DNA from: Membranipora membranacea
Lineage: Eukaryota > Bryozoa > Gymnolaemata > Cheilostomatida > Membraniporidae
Assembly (NCBI GenBank): GCA_914767715.1
Contig: OU612068.1
Location: 12,836,001-12,900,000, forward strand
Direction: 5' to 3'
Length of the DNA stretch: 64,000 nt
The translations under genes were made by a program, and so were the position numbers. A model generated the notes under the pieces. The model had not been told where the DNA came from, searched no databases, and saw only the letters and a program-made list of their open reading frames with translations. This document shows, piece after piece, positions 9,347 through 22,400 of the stretch (the stretch's first letter is position 1; the number at the start of each line of letters is the position of its first letter).

Positions 9347-11545
9347 TAAAAAAAAAAACATGCCAAACGGCAGCATTGAAAAATAAAAACTCTGTTGGAT
9401 TCTCATCAAACTCCGACCAGTTCAAGCTCTTATTGGCCTCATTCAAATTGCAGAATATCGGAATCATCTGATTAACTGGTGGGTCATAACGCTGACTTGA
9501 AGTTTCAAAAATTATACCAAGGGAGGGTATCACGGTTTTTTTTCGCCGAGATCAAAAAATAGATTCGCTTCAAACCTACCTCATAGGGAGGAGCAACTCC
9601 TGCTCATCTCGAATCTGCAAACCGTTTGGCTCTGCGGCTTTTCACTCTCCGTCAGCGTCCGTTTTAATTAGGGTCACTTTTGCTAAAAAAAAACATGCCA
9701 AACGGCAGCATTGAAAAATAAAAACTCTGTTGGATTCTTATCAAACTCCGACCAGTTCAAGCTCTTATTGGCCTCATTCAAACTGCAGAATATTGGAATC
9801 CTCTGATTAACTGGTGGGTCATAACGCTGACTTGAAGTTTCAAACATTATACCAAGGGAGGGTATCACGGTTTTTTTTCGCCGAGATCAAAAAATAGATT
9901 CGCTTCAAACCTACCTCATAGGGAGGAGCAACTCCTGCTCATCTCGAATCTGCAAACCGTTTGGCTCTGCGGCTTTTCACTCTCCGTCAGCGTCCGTTTT
10001 AATTAGGGTCACTTTTGCTAAAAAAAAAACATGCCAAACGGCAGCATTGAAAAATCAAAACTCTGTTGGATTCTTATCAAACTCCGACCAGTTCAAGCTC
10101 TTATTGGCCTCATTCAAACTGCAGAGTATTGGAATCCTTTGATTAACTGGTGGGTCATAACGCTGACTTGAAGTTTCAAAAATTATACCAAGGGAGGGTA
10201 TCACGGTTTTTTTGCGCCGAGATAAAAAAATAGATTCGCTTCAAACCTACCTCATAGGGAGGAGCAACTCCTGCTCATCTCCAATCTGCAAACCGTTTGG
10301 CTCTGCGGCTTTTCACTCTCCGTCAGCGTCCGTTTTAATTAGGGTCACTTTTGCTAAAAAAAAACATGCCAAACGGCAGCATTGAAAAATAAAAACTCTG
10401 TTGGATTCTTATCAAACTCCGACCAGTTCAAGCTCTTATTGGCCCCATTCAAACTGCAGAATATTGGAATCCTCTGATTAACTGGTGGGTCATAACGCTG
10501 ACTTGAAGTTTCAAAAATTATACCAAGGGAGGTTATCACGGTTTTTTTTCGCCGAGAGCAAAAAATAGATTCCCTTCAAACCTACCTCATAAGGAGGAGC
10601 AACTCCTGCTCATCTCGAATCTGCAAACCGTTTGGCTCTGCGGCTTTTCACTCTCCGTCAGCGTCCGTTTTAATTAGGGTCACTTTTGCTAAAAAAAAAC
10701 ATGCCAAACGGCAGCATTGAAAAATAAAAACTCTGTTGGACTCTTATCAAACTCCGACCAGTTCAAGCTCTTATTGGCCTCATTCAAACTGCAGAATATT
10801 GGAATCCTTTGAATAACTGGTGGGTCATAACGCTGACTTGAAGTTTCAAAAATTATACCAAGGGAGGGTATCACGGTTTTTTTTCGCCGAGATCAAAAAA
10901 TAGATTCGCTTCAAACCTACCTCATAGGGAGGAGCAACTCCTGCTCATCTCGAATCTGGAAATCGTTTGGCTCTGCGGCTTTTCACTCTCCGTCAGCGTC
11001 CGTTTTAATTAGGGTCACTTTTGCTAAAAAAAAACATGCCAAACGGCAGCATTGAAAAATAAAAACTCTGTTGGATTCTTATCAAACTCCGACCAGTTCA
11101 AGCTCTTATTGGCCTCATTCAAACTGCAGAATATTGGAATCCTCTGATCAACTGGTGGGTCATAACGCTGACTCGAAGTTTCAAAAATTATACCAAGGGA
11201 GGGTATCACGGTTTTTTTTCGCCGAGATCAAAAAATAGATTCACTTCAAACCTACCTCATAGGGAGGAGCAACTCCTGCTCATCTCGAATCTGCAAACCG
11301 TTTGGCTCTGCGGCTTTTCACTCTCCGTCAGCGTCCGTTTTAATTAGGGTCACTTTTGCTAAAAAAAAACATGCCAAACGGCAGCATTGAAAAATAAAAA
11401 CTCTGTTGGATTCTTATCAAACTCCGACCAGTTCAAGCTCTTATTGGCCTCATTCAAACTGCAGAATATTTGAATCCTTTGATTAACTGGTGGGTCATAA
11501 TGCTGACTTGAAGTTTCAAAAATTATACCAAGGGAGGGTATCACG
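8005..11545. repeat. Large block, copy 2 of the 14-unit-offset duplication
   Basis: Second copy of 3311-6850. Private changes since the duplication include GGCCCCATTC near 10441, GGAGGTTATC near 10530, GACTCTTATC near 10739 and GACTCGAAG near 11170. Its left four units also match the four units just before it (6664-8005), so the block sits on a 4-unit tandem duplication. Confidence 0.85.
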
Positions 11546-13330
11546 GTTTTTTTTCGCCGAGATCAAAAAATAGATTCGCTTCAAACCTACCTCATAGGGA
11601 GGAGCAACTCCTGCTCATCTCGAATCTGCAAACCGTTTGGCTCTGCGGCTTTTCACTCTCCGTCAGCGTCCGTTTTAATTAGGGTCACTTTTGCTTAAAA
11701 AAAAACATGCCAAACGGCAGCATTGAAAAATAAAAACTCTGTTGGATTCTTATCAAACTCCGACCAGTTCAAGCTCTTATTGGCCTCATTCAAACTGCAG
11801 AATATTGGAATCCTCTGATTAACTGGTGGGTCATAACGCTGACTTGAAGTTTCAAAAATTATACCAAGGGAGGGTATCACGGTTTTTTTTCGCCGAGATC
11901 AAAAAATGGACTCACTTCAAACCTACCTCATAGGGAGAAGCAACTCCTGCTCATCTCGAATCTGCAAACTGTTTGGCTCTGCGGCTTTTCACTCTCCGTC
12001 AGCGTCCGTTTTAATTAGGGTCACTTTTGCTAAAAAAAAACATGCCAAACGGCAGCATTGAAAAATAAAAACTCTGTTGGATTCTTATCAAACTCCGACC
12101 AGTTCAAGCTCTTATTGGCCTCATTCAAACTGCAGAATATTGGAATCCTCTGATTAACTGGTGGGTCATAACGCTGACTTGAAGTTTCAAAAATTATACC
12201 AAGGGAGGGTATCACGGTTTTTTTTCGCCGAGATCAAAAAATAGATTCGCTTCAAACCTACCTCATAGGGAGGAGCAACTCCTGCTCATCTCGAATCTGC
12301 AAGCCGTTTGGCTCTGCGGCTTTTCACTCTCCGTCAGCGTCCGTTTTAATTAGGGTCACTTTTGCTAAAAAAAAACATGCCAAACGGCAGCATTGAAAAA
12401 TAAAAACTCTGTTGGATTCTTATCAAACTCCGACCAGTTCAAGCTCTTATTGGCCTCATTCAAATTGCAGAATATTGGAATCCTCTGATTAACTGGTGGG
12501 TCATAACGCTGACTTGAAGTTTCAAAAATTATACCAAGGCAGGGTATCACGGTTTTTTTTCGCCGAGATCAAAAAATAGATTCGCTTCAAACCTACCTCA
12601 TAGGGAGGAGCAACTCCTGCTCATCTCGAATCTGCAAACCGTTTGGCTCTGCGGCTTTTCACTCTCCGTCAGCGTCCGTTTTAATTAGGGTCACTTTTGC
12701 TAAAACAAAACATGCCAAACGGCAGCATTGAAAAATAAAAACTCTGTTGGATTCTTATCAAACTCCGACCAGTTTAAGCTCTTATTGGCCTAATTCAAAC
12801 TGCAGAATATTGGAATCCTCTGATTAACTGGTGGGTCATAACGCTGACTTGAAGTTTCAAAAATTATACCAAGGGAGGGTATCACGGTTTTTTTTCGCTG
12901 AGATCAAAAAATAGATTCGCTTCAAACCTACCTCATAGGGAGGAGCAACTCCTGCTCATCTCGAATCTGCAAACCGTTTGGCTCTGCGGCTTTTCACTCT
13001 CCGTCAGCGTCCGTTTTAATTAGGGTCACTTTTGCTAAAAAAAAACATGCCAAACGGCAGCATTGAAAAATAAAAACTCTGTTGGATTCTTATCAAACTC
13101 CGACCAGTTCAAGCTCTTATTGGCCTCATTCAAATTGCAGAATATTGGAATCATCTGATTAACTGGTGGGTCATAACGCTGACTTGAAGTTTCAAAAATT
13201 ATACCAAGGCAGGGTATCACGGTTTTTTTTCGCCGAGATAAAAAAATAGATTCACATCAAACCTACCTCATAGGGAGGAGCAACTCCTGCTCATCTCGAA
13301 TCTGCAAGCCGTTTGGCTCTGCGGCTTTTC
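10950..13330. repeat. Large block, copy 1 of a 17-unit-offset (about 5,695 bp) duplication
   Basis: Seven consecutive monomers recur at 16645-19025. Shared markers in order are CTGGAAATCG (10957), AATGCTGAC (11497), TTTGCTTAAAA (11691), AAAATGGA with GAGAAGC and AAACTGTTTGG (11905-11970), AAGCCGTTTGG (12301), CCAAGGCAGGG (12535), AAAACAAAAC (12704), GCCTAATTC (12788), CGCTGAGATC (12896) and AAGCCG (13307). The right part is blurred by later changes, such as CACATC near 13252. Confidence 0.85.
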
Positions 13331-14700
13331 ACTCTCCGTCAGCGTCCGTTTTAATTAGGGTCACTTTTGCTAAAAAAAAACATGCCAAACGGCAGCATTG
13401 AAAAATAAAAACTCTGTTGGATTCTTATCAAACTCCGACCAGTTCAAGCTCTTATTGGCCTCATTCAAATTGCAGAATATTGGAATCCTCTGATTAACTG
13501 GTGGGTCATAACGCTGACTTGAAGTTTCAAAAATTATACCAAGGGAGGGTATCATGGTTTTTTTTCGCCGAGATCAAAAAATAGATTCGCTTCAAACCTA
13601 CCTCATAGGGAGGAGCAACTCCTGCTCATCTCGAATCTGCATACCGTTTGGCTCTGCGGCTTTTCACTCTCCGTCAGCGTCCGTTTTAATTAGGGTCACT
13701 TTTGCTAAAAAAAAACATGCCAAACGGCAGCATTGAAAAATAAAAACTCTGTTGGATTCTTATCAAACTCCGACCAGTTCAAACTCTTATTGGCCTCATT
13801 CAAACTGCAGAATATTGGAATCCTCTGATTAACTGGTGGGTCATAACGCTGACTTGAAGTTTCAAAAATTATACCAAGGGAGAGTATCACGGTTTTTTTT
13901 CGCCGAGATCAAAAAATAGATTCACATCAAACCTACCTCATAGGGAGGAGCAACTCCTGCTCATCTCGAATCTGCAAACCGTTTGGCTCTGCGGCTTTTC
14001 ACTCTCCGTCAGCGTCCGTTTTAATTAGGGTCACTTTTGCTAAAAAAAAAACATGTCAAACGGCAGCATTGAAAAATAAAAACTCTGTTGGATTCTTATC
14101 AAACTCCGACAAGTTCAAGCTCTTATTGGCCTCATTCAAACTGCAGAATATTGGAATCCTTTGATTAACTGGTGGGTCATAACGCTGACTTGAAGTTTCA
14201 AAAATTATACCAAGGGAGGGTATCACGGTTTTTTTCGCCGAGATCAAAAAATAGATTCGCTTCAAGCCTACCTCATAGGGAGGAGCAACTCCTGCTCATC
14301 TCGAATCTGCAAACCGTTTGGCTCTGCGGCTTTTCACTCTCCGTCAGCGTCCGTTTTAATTAGGGTCACTTTTGCTAAAAAAAAACATGCCAAACGGTAG
14401 CATTGAAAAATAAAAACTCGGTTGGATTCTTATCAAACTCCGACCACTTCAAGTTCTTATTGGCCTCATTCAAACTGCAGAATATTGGAATCCTCTGATT
14501 AACTGGTGGGTCATAACGCTGACTTGAAGTTTCAAAAATTATACCAAGGGAGGGTATCACGGTTTTTTTTCGCCGAGATCAAAAAATAGATTCGCTTCAA
14601 ACCTACCTCATAGGGAGGAGCAACTCCTGCTCATCTTGAATCTGCAAATCGTTTGGCTCTGCGGCTTTTCACTCTCCGTCAGCGTCCGTTTTAATTAGGG
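13330..14700. repeat. Intervening satellite units between larger duplicated blocks
   Basis: Four monomers with mainly private variants: TATCATGG near 13551, CTGCATACCG near 13640, GAGAGTATC near 13880, ACATGTCAAAC near 14052, GACAAGTTC near 14108, a shortened T7 tract near 14229, GGTAGC near 14396 and ACTCGGTTGG near 14417. No other sequence is present. The unit near 14390-14640, with GGTAGC and CATCTTGAATC, resembles units near 21770 and 23780. Confidence 0.75.
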
Positions 14701-16050
14701 TCACTTTTGCTAAAAAAAAACATGCCAAACGGCAGAATTGAAAAATAAAAACTCTGTTGGATTCTTATCAAACTCCGACCAGTTCAAGCTCTTATTGGCC
14801 TCATTCAAATTGCAGAATATTGGAATCATCTGATTAACTGGTGGGTCATAACGCTGACTTGAAGTTTCAAAAATTATACCAAGGGAGGGTATCACGGTTT
14901 TTTTTCGCCGAGATCAAAAAATAGATTCGCTTCAAACCTACCTCATAGGGAGGAGCAACTCCTGCTCATCTGCAATCTGCAAACCGTTTGGCTCTGCGGC
15001 TTTTCACTCTCCGTCAGCGTCCGTTTTAATTAGGGTCACTTTTGCTAAAAAAAAACATGCCAAACGGCAGCATTGAAAAATAAAAACTCTGTTGGATTCT
15101 TATCAAACTCCGACCAGTTCAAGCTCTTATTGGCCTCATTCAAACTGCAGAATATTGGAATCCTTTGATTAACTGGTGGGTCATAACGCTGACTTGAAGT
15201 TTCAAAAATTATACCAAGGGAGGGTATCACGGTTTTTTTTCGCCGAGATCAAAAAATAGATTCGCTTCAAACCTACCTCATAGGGAGGAGCAACTCCTGC
15301 TCATCTCGAATCTGGAAATCGTTTGGCTCTGCGGCTTTTCACTCTCCGTCAGCGTCCGTTTTAATTAGGGTCACTTTTGCTAAAAAAAAACATGCCAAAC
15401 GGCAGCATTGAAAAATAAAAACTCTGTTGGATTCTTATCAAACTCCGACCAGTTCAAGCTCTTATTGGCCTCATTCAAACTGCAGAATATTGGAATCCTC
15501 TGATTAACTGGTGGGTCATAACGCTGACTTGAAGTTTCAAAAATTATACCAAGGGAGGGTATCACGGTTTTTTTTCGCCGAGATCAAAAAATAGATTCAC
15601 TTCAAACCTACCTCATAGGGAGGAGCAACCACTGCTCATCTCGAATCTGCAAATCGTTTGGCTCTGCGGCTTTTCACTCTCCGTCAGCGTCCGTTTTAAT
15701 TAGGGTCACTTTTGCTAAAAAAAAACATGCCAAACGGCAGAATTGAAAAATAAAAACTCTGTTGGATTCTTATCAAACTCCGACCAGTTCAAGCTCTTAT
15801 TGGCCTCATTCAAATTGCAGAATATTGGAATCATCTGATTAACTGGTGGGTCATAACGCTGACTTGAAGTTTCAAAAATTATACCAAGGGAGGGTATCAC
15901 GGTTTTTTTTCGCCGAGATCAAAAAATAGATTCGCTTCAAACCTACCTCATAGGGAGGAGCAACTCCTGCTCATCTGCAATCTGCAAACCGTTTGGCTCT
16001 GCGGCTTTTCACTCTCCGTCAGCGTCCGTTTTAATTAGGGTCACTTTTGC
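14700..16050. repeat. Local three-unit (1,005 bp) duplication
   Basis: Two units with GGCAGAATTG, AAATTGCAG and CATCTGCAATCTGC lie exactly 1,005 bp apart (near 14732 and 15737 for the first marker, 14969 and 15974 for the last). The units between them carry CTGGAAATCG and GATTCACTTC, a pair also seen in the flanking large duplications. Near 15627 one copy has AACCACTGCTC instead of AACTCCTGCTC. Confidence 0.8.
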
Positions 16051-16644
16051 TAAAAAAAAACATGCCAAACGGCAGCATTGAAAAATAAAAACTCTGTTGG
16101 ATTCTTATCAAACTCCGACCAGTTCAAGCTCTTATTGGCCTCATTCAAACTGCAGAATATTGGAATCCTCTGATTAACTGGTGGGTCATAACGCTGACTT
16201 GAAGTTTCAAAAATTATACCAAGGGAGGGTATCACGGTTTTTTTTCGCCGAGAGCAAAAAATAGATTCGCTTCAAACCTACCTCATAGGGAGGAGCAACT
16301 CCTGCTCATCTCGAATCTGCAAACCGTTTGGCTCTGCGGCTTTTCACTCTCCGTCAGCGTCCGTTTTAATTAGGGTCACTTTTGCTAAAAAAAAAACATG
16401 CCAAACGGCAGCATTGAAAAATCAAAACTCTGTTGGATTCTTATCAAACTCCGACCAGTTCAAGCTCTTATTGGCCTCATTCAAACTGCAGAATATTGGA
16501 ATCCTTTGATTAACTGGTGGGTCATAACGCTGACTTGAAGTTTCAAAAATTATACCAAGGGAGGGTATCACGGTTTTTTTTCGCCGAGATCAAAAAATAG
16601 ATTCGCTTCAAACCTACCTCATAGGGAGGAGCAACTCCTGCTCA

Positions 16645-19025
16645 TCTCGAATCTGGAAATCGTTTGGCTCTGCGGCTTTTCACTCTCCGTCAGCGTCCGT
16701 TTTAATTAGGGTCACTTTTGCTAAAAAAAAACATGCCAAACGGCAGCATTGAAAAATAAAAACTCTGTTGGATTCTTATCAAACTCCGACCAGTTCAAGC
16801 TCTTATTGGCCTCATTCAAACTGCAGAATATTGGAATCCTCTGATTAACTGGTGGGTCATAACGCTGACTTGAAGTTTCAAAAATTATACCAAGGGAGGG
16901 TATCACGGTTTTTTTTCGCCGAGATCAAAAAATAGATTCACTTCAAACCTACCTCATAGGGAGGAGCAACTCCTGCTCATCTCGAATCTGCAAACCGTTT
17001 GGCTCTGCGGCTTTTCACTCTCCGTCAGCGTCCGTTTTAATTAGGGTCACTTTTGCTAAAAAAAAACATGCCAAACGGCAGCATTGAAAAATAAAAACTC
17101 TGTTGGATTCTTATCAAACTCCGACCAGTTCAAGCTCTTATTGGCCTCATTCAAACTGCAGAATATTTGAATCCTTTGATTAACTGGTGGGTCATAATGC
17201 TGACTTGAAGTTTCAAAAATTATACCAAGGGAGGGTATCACGGTTTTTTTTCGCCGAGATCAAAAAATAGATTCGCTTCAAACCTACCTCATAGGGAGGA
17301 GCAACTCCTGCTCATCTCGAATCTGCAAACCGTTTGGCTCTGCGGCTTTTCACTCTCCGTCAGCGTCCGTTTTAATTAGGGTCACTTTTGCTTAAAAAAA
17401 AACATGCCAAACGGCAGCATTGAAAAATAAAAACTCTGTTGGATTCTTATCAAACTCCGACCAGTTCAAGCTCTTATTGGCCTCATTCAAACTGCAGAAT
17501 ATTGGAATCCTCTGATTAACTGGTGGGTCATAACGATGACTTGAAGTTTCAAAAATTATACCAAGGGAGGGTATCACGGTTTTTTTTCGCCGAGATCAAA
17601 AAATGGATTCACTTCAAACCTACCTCATAGGGAGAAGCAACTCCTGCTCATCTCGAATCTGCAAACTGTTTGGCTCTGCGGCTTTTCACTCTCCGTCAGC
17701 GTCCGTTTTAATTAGGGTCACTTTTGCTAAAAAAAAACATGCCAAACGGCAGCATTGAAAAATAAAAACTCTGTTGGATTCTTATCAAACTCCGACCAGT
17801 TCAAGCTCTTATTGGCCTCATTCAAACTGCAGAATATTGGAATCCTCTGATTAACTGGTGGGTCATAACGCTGACTTGAAGTTTCAAAAATTATACCAAG
17901 GGAGGGTATCACGGTTTTTTTTCGCCGAGATCAAAAAATAGATTCGCTTCAAACCTACCTCATAGGGAGGAGCAACTCCTGCTCATCTCGAATCTGCAAG
18001 CCGTTTGGCTCTGCGGCTTTTCACTCTCCGTCAGCGTCCGTTTTAATTAGGGTCACTTTTGCTAAAAAAAAACATGCCAAACGGCAGCATTGAAAAATAA
18101 AAACTCTGTTGGATTCTTATCAAACTCCGACCAGTTCAAGCTCTTATTGGCCTCATTCAAATTGCAGAATATTGGAATCCTCTGATTAACTGGTGGGTCA
18201 TAACGCTGACTTGGAGTTTCAAAAATTATACCAAGGCAGGGTATCACGGTTTTTTTTCGCCGAGATCAAAAAATAGATTCGCTTCAAACCTACCTCATAG
18301 GGAGGAGCAACTCCTGCTCATCTCGAATCTGCAAACCGTTTGGCTCTGCGGCTTTTCACTCTCCGTCAGCGTCCGTTTTAATTAGGGTCACTTTTGCTAA
18401 AACAAAACATGCCAAACGGCAGCATTGAAAAATAAAAACTCTGTTGGATTCTTATCAAACTCCGACCAGTTTAAGCTCTTATTGGCCTAATTCAAACTGC
18501 AGAATATTGGAATCCTCTGATTAACTGGTGGGTCATAACGCTGACTTGAAGTTTCAAAAATTATACCAAGGGAGGGTATCACGGTTTTTTTTCGCTGAGA
18601 TCAAAAAATAGATTCGCTTCAAACCTACCTAATAGGGAGGAGCAACTCCTGCTCATCTCGAATCTGCAAACCGTTTGGCTCTGCGGCTTTTCACTCTCCG
18701 TCAGCGTCCGTTTTAATTAGGGTCACTTTTGCTAAAAAAAAACATGCCAAACGGCAGCATTGAAAAATAAAAACTCTGTTGGATTCTTATCAAACTCCGA
18801 CCAGTTCAAGCTCTTATTGGCCTCATTCAAATTGCAGAATATTGGAATCATCTGATTAACTGGTGGGTCATAACGCTGACTTGAAGTTTCAAAAATTATA
18901 CCAAGGGAGGGTATCACGGTTTTTTTTCGCCGAGATCAAAAAATAGATTCGCTTCAAACCTACCTCATAGGGAGGAGCAACTCCTGCTCATCTCGAATCT
19001 GCAAGCCGTTTGGCTCTGCGGCTTT
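16645..19025. repeat. Large block, copy 2 of the 17-unit-offset duplication
   Basis: Second copy of 10950-13330 with the same ordered markers: 16651, 17194, 17388, 17601-17667, 17998, 18232, 18400, 18485 and 18593. Differences include AACGATGAC near 17533, TTGGAGTTTC near 18210 and CCTAATAGGG near 18628. Confidence 0.85.
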
Positions 19026-19735
19026 TCACTCTCCGTCAGCGTCCGTTTTAATTAGGGTCACTTTTGCTAAAAAAAAACATGCCAAACGGCAGCATTGAAA
19101 AATAAAAACTCTGTTGGATTCTTATCAAACTCCGACCAGTTCAAGCTCTTATTGGCCTCATTCAAATTGCAGAATATTGGAATCCTCTGATTAACTGGTG
19201 GGTCATAACGCTGACTTGAAGTTTCAAAAATTATACCAAGGCAGGGTATCACGGTTTTTTTTCGCCGAGATCAAAAAATAGATTCGCTTCAAACCTACCT
19301 CATAGGGAGGAGCAACTCCTGCTCATCTCGAATCTGCAAACCGTTTGGCTCTGCGGCTTTTCACTCTCCGTCAGCGTCCGTTTTAATTAGGGTCACTTTT
19401 GCTAAAACAAAACATGCCAAACGGCAGCATTGAAAAATAAAAACTCTGTTGGATTCTTATCAAACTCCGACCAGTTTAAGCTCTTATTGGCCTAATTCAA
19501 ACTGTAGAATATTGGAATCCTCTGATTAACTGGTGGGTCATAACGCTGACTTGAAGTTTCAAAAATTATACCAAGGGAGTGTATCACGGTTTTTTTTCGC
19601 TGAGATCAAAAAATAGATTCGCTTCAAACCTACCTCATAGGGAGGAGCAACTCCTGCTCATCTCGAATCTGCAAACCGTTTGGCTCTGCGGCTTTTCACT
19701 CTCCGTCAGCGTCCGTTTTAATTAGGGTCACTTTT
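18062..19735. repeat. Three-unit (1,005 bp) duplication nested in the 17-unit block
   Basis: The pair of monomers with CCAAGGCAGGG and AAAACAAAAC-GCCTAATTC-CGCTGAGATC at 18062-18732 recurs at 19067-19735, offset about 1,005 bp. The second copy has CTGTAGAAT near 19503, which destroys the PstI site, and GGGAGTGTATC near 19575. Only one such pair exists in the matching part of copy 1 of the 17-unit block. This repeat therefore formed after the large duplication, or was lost from the other copy. Confidence 0.78.
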
Positions 19736-21070
19736 GCTAAAAAAAAACATGCCAAACGGCAGCATTGAAAAATAAAAACTCTGTTGGATTCTTATCAAAC
19801 TCCGACCAGTTCAAGCTCTTATTGGCCTCATTCAAACTGCAGAATATTGGAATCCTCTGATTAACTGGTGGGTCATAACGCTGACTTGAAGTTTCAAAAA
19901 TTATACCAAGGGAGGGTATCACGGTTCTTTTCGCCGAGATCAAAAAATAGATTCACTTCAAACCTACCTCATAGGGAGGAGCAACTCCTGCTCATCTCGA
20001 ATCTGCAAACCGTTTGGCTCTGCGGCTTTTCACTGTCCGTCAGCGTCCGTTTTAATTAGGGTCACTTTTGCTAAAAAAAAACATGCCAAACGGCAGCATT
20101 GAAAAATAAAAACTCTGTTGGATTCTTATCAAACTCCGACCAGTTCAAGCTCTTATTGGCCTCATTCAAACTGCAGAATATTGGAATCCTCTGATTAACT
20201 GGTGGGTCATAACGCTGACTTGAAGTTTCAAAAATTATACCAAGGGAGGGTATCACGGTTTTTTTTCGCCGAGATCAAAAAATAGATGCACTTCAAACCT
20301 ACCTCATAGGGAGGAGCAACTCCTGCTCATCTCGAATCTGCAAACCGTTTGGCTCTGCGGCTTTTCACTCTCCGTCAGCGTCCGTTTTAATTAGGGTCAC
20401 TTTTGCTAAAAAAAAAACATGCCAAACGGCAGCATTAAAAAATAAAAACTCTGTTGGATTCTTATCAAACTCCGACCAGTTCAAGCTCTTATTGGCCTCA
20501 TTCAAACTGCAGAATATTGGAATCCTCTGATTAACTGGTGGGTCATAACGCTGACTTGAAGTTTCAAAAATTATACCAAGGGAGGGTATCACGGTTTTTT
20601 TTCGCCGAGAGCAAAATATAGATTCGCTTCAAACCTGCCTCATAAGGAGGAGCAACTCCTGCTCATCTCGAATCTGCAAACCGTTTGGCTCTGCGGCTTT
20701 TCACTCTCCGTCAGCGTCCGTTTTAATTAGGGTCACTTTTGCTAAAAAAAAACATGCCAAACGGCAGCATTGAAGAATAAAAACTCTGTTGGATTCTTAT
20801 CAAACTCCGACCAGTTCAAGCTCTTATTGGCCTCATTCAAACTGCAGAATATTGGAATCCTTTGATTAACTGGTGGGTCATAACGCTGACTTGAAGTTTC
20901 AAAAATTATACCAAGGGAGGGTATCACGGTTTTTTTTCGCCGAGATCAAAAAATAGATTCGCTTCAAACCTACCCCATAGGGAGGAGCAACTCCTGCTCA
21001 TCTCGAATCTGCAAACCGTTTGGCTCTGCGGCTTTTCACTCTCCGTCAGCGTCCGTTTTAATTAGGGTCA
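19735..21070. repeat. Near-consensus units
   Basis: Four monomers with few shared marker variants. Private changes include GGTTCTTTTCG near 19924 (interrupted T tract), CACTGTCCG near 20033, ATAGATGCAC near 20282, GCATTAAAAA near 20437, GAGAGCAAAATATAG near 20608 with CCTGCCTCATAAGG near 20635, and ACCCCATAGG near 20972. Nothing but satellite is present. Confidence 0.8.
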
Positions 21071-22400
21071 CTTGTGCTAAAAAAAAACATGCCAAACGGC
21101 AGCATTGAAAAATAAAAACTCTGTTGGATTCTCATCAAACTCCGACCAGTTCAAGCTCTTATTGGCCTCATTCAAACTGCAGAATATTGGAATCCTCTGA
21201 TTAACTGGTGGGTCATAACGCTGACTTGAAGTTTCAAAAATTATACCATGGGAGGGTATCACGGTTTTTTTTCGCCGAGATCAAAAAATAGATTCGCTTC
21301 AAACCTACCTCATAGGGAGGAGCAACTCCTGCTCATCTCGAATCTGCAAACCGTTTGGCTCTGCGGCTTTTCACTCTCCGTCAGCGTCCGTTTTAATTAG
21401 GGTCACTTTTGCTAAAAAAAAACATGCCAAACGGCAGCATTGAAAAATAAAAACTCTGTTGGATTCTCATCAAACTCCGACCAGTTCAAGCTCTTATTGG
21501 CCTCATTCAAACTGCAGAATATTGGAATCCTCTGATTAACTGGTGGGTCATAACGCTGACTTGAAGTTTCAAAAATTATACCAAGGGAGGGTATCACGGT
21601 TTTTTTTCGCCGAGATCAAAGAATAGATTCACTTCAAACCTACCTCATAGGGAGGAGCAACTCCTGCTCATCTCAAATCTGCAAACCGTTTGGCTCTGCG
21701 GCTTTTCACTCTCCATCAGCGTCCGTTTTAATTAGGGTCACTTTTGCTAAAAAAAAACATGCCAAACGGTAGCATTGAAAAATAAAAACTCTGTTGGATT
21801 CTTATCAAACTCCGACCAGTTCAAGCTCTTTTTGGCCTCATTCAAACTGCAGAATATTGGAATCCTCTGATTAACTGGTGGGTCATAACGCTGACTTGAA
21901 GTTTCAAAAATTATACCAAGGGAGGGTATCACGGTTTTTTTTCGCCGAGATCAAAAAATAGATTCGCTTCAAACCTACCTCATAGGGAGGAGCAACTCCT
22001 GCTCATCTTGAATCTGCAAATCGTTTGGCTCTGCGGCTTTTCACTCTCCGTCAGCGTCCGTTTTAATTAGGGTCACTTTTGCTAAAGAAAAAAACATGCC
22101 AAACGGCAGCATCGAAAAATAAAAACTCTGTTGGATTCTTATCAAACTCCGACCAGTTCAAGCTCTTATCGGCCTCATTCAAACTGCAGACTATTGGAAT
22201 CCTTTGATTAACTGGTGGGTCATAACGCTGACTTGAAGTTTCAAAAATTAAACCAAGGGAGGGTATCACGGTTTTTTTTCGCCGAGATCAAAAAATAGAT
22301 TCGCTTCAAACCTACCTCATAGGGAGGAGCAACTCCTGCTCATCTCGAATCTGCAAACCGTTTGGCTCTGCGGCTTTTCACCCTCCGTCAGCGTCCGTTT
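21070..22400. repeat. Six-unit-offset (about 2,013 bp) duplication, copy 1
   Basis: Shares with 23082-24412, in order: CACTTGTGCT, TTCTCATCAAAC, TACCATGGGAGG, CTCCATCAGC, GGTAGCATTG, CATCTTGAATC, the interrupted tract AAAGAAAAAAA with TTATCGGC, and TCACCCTCC (near 22378 and 24391). Differences from copy 2 include CTCTTTTTGG near 21826, ATCGAAAAAT near 22112, AGACTATTGG near 22188 and AATTAAACC near 22246. Confidence 0.85.
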
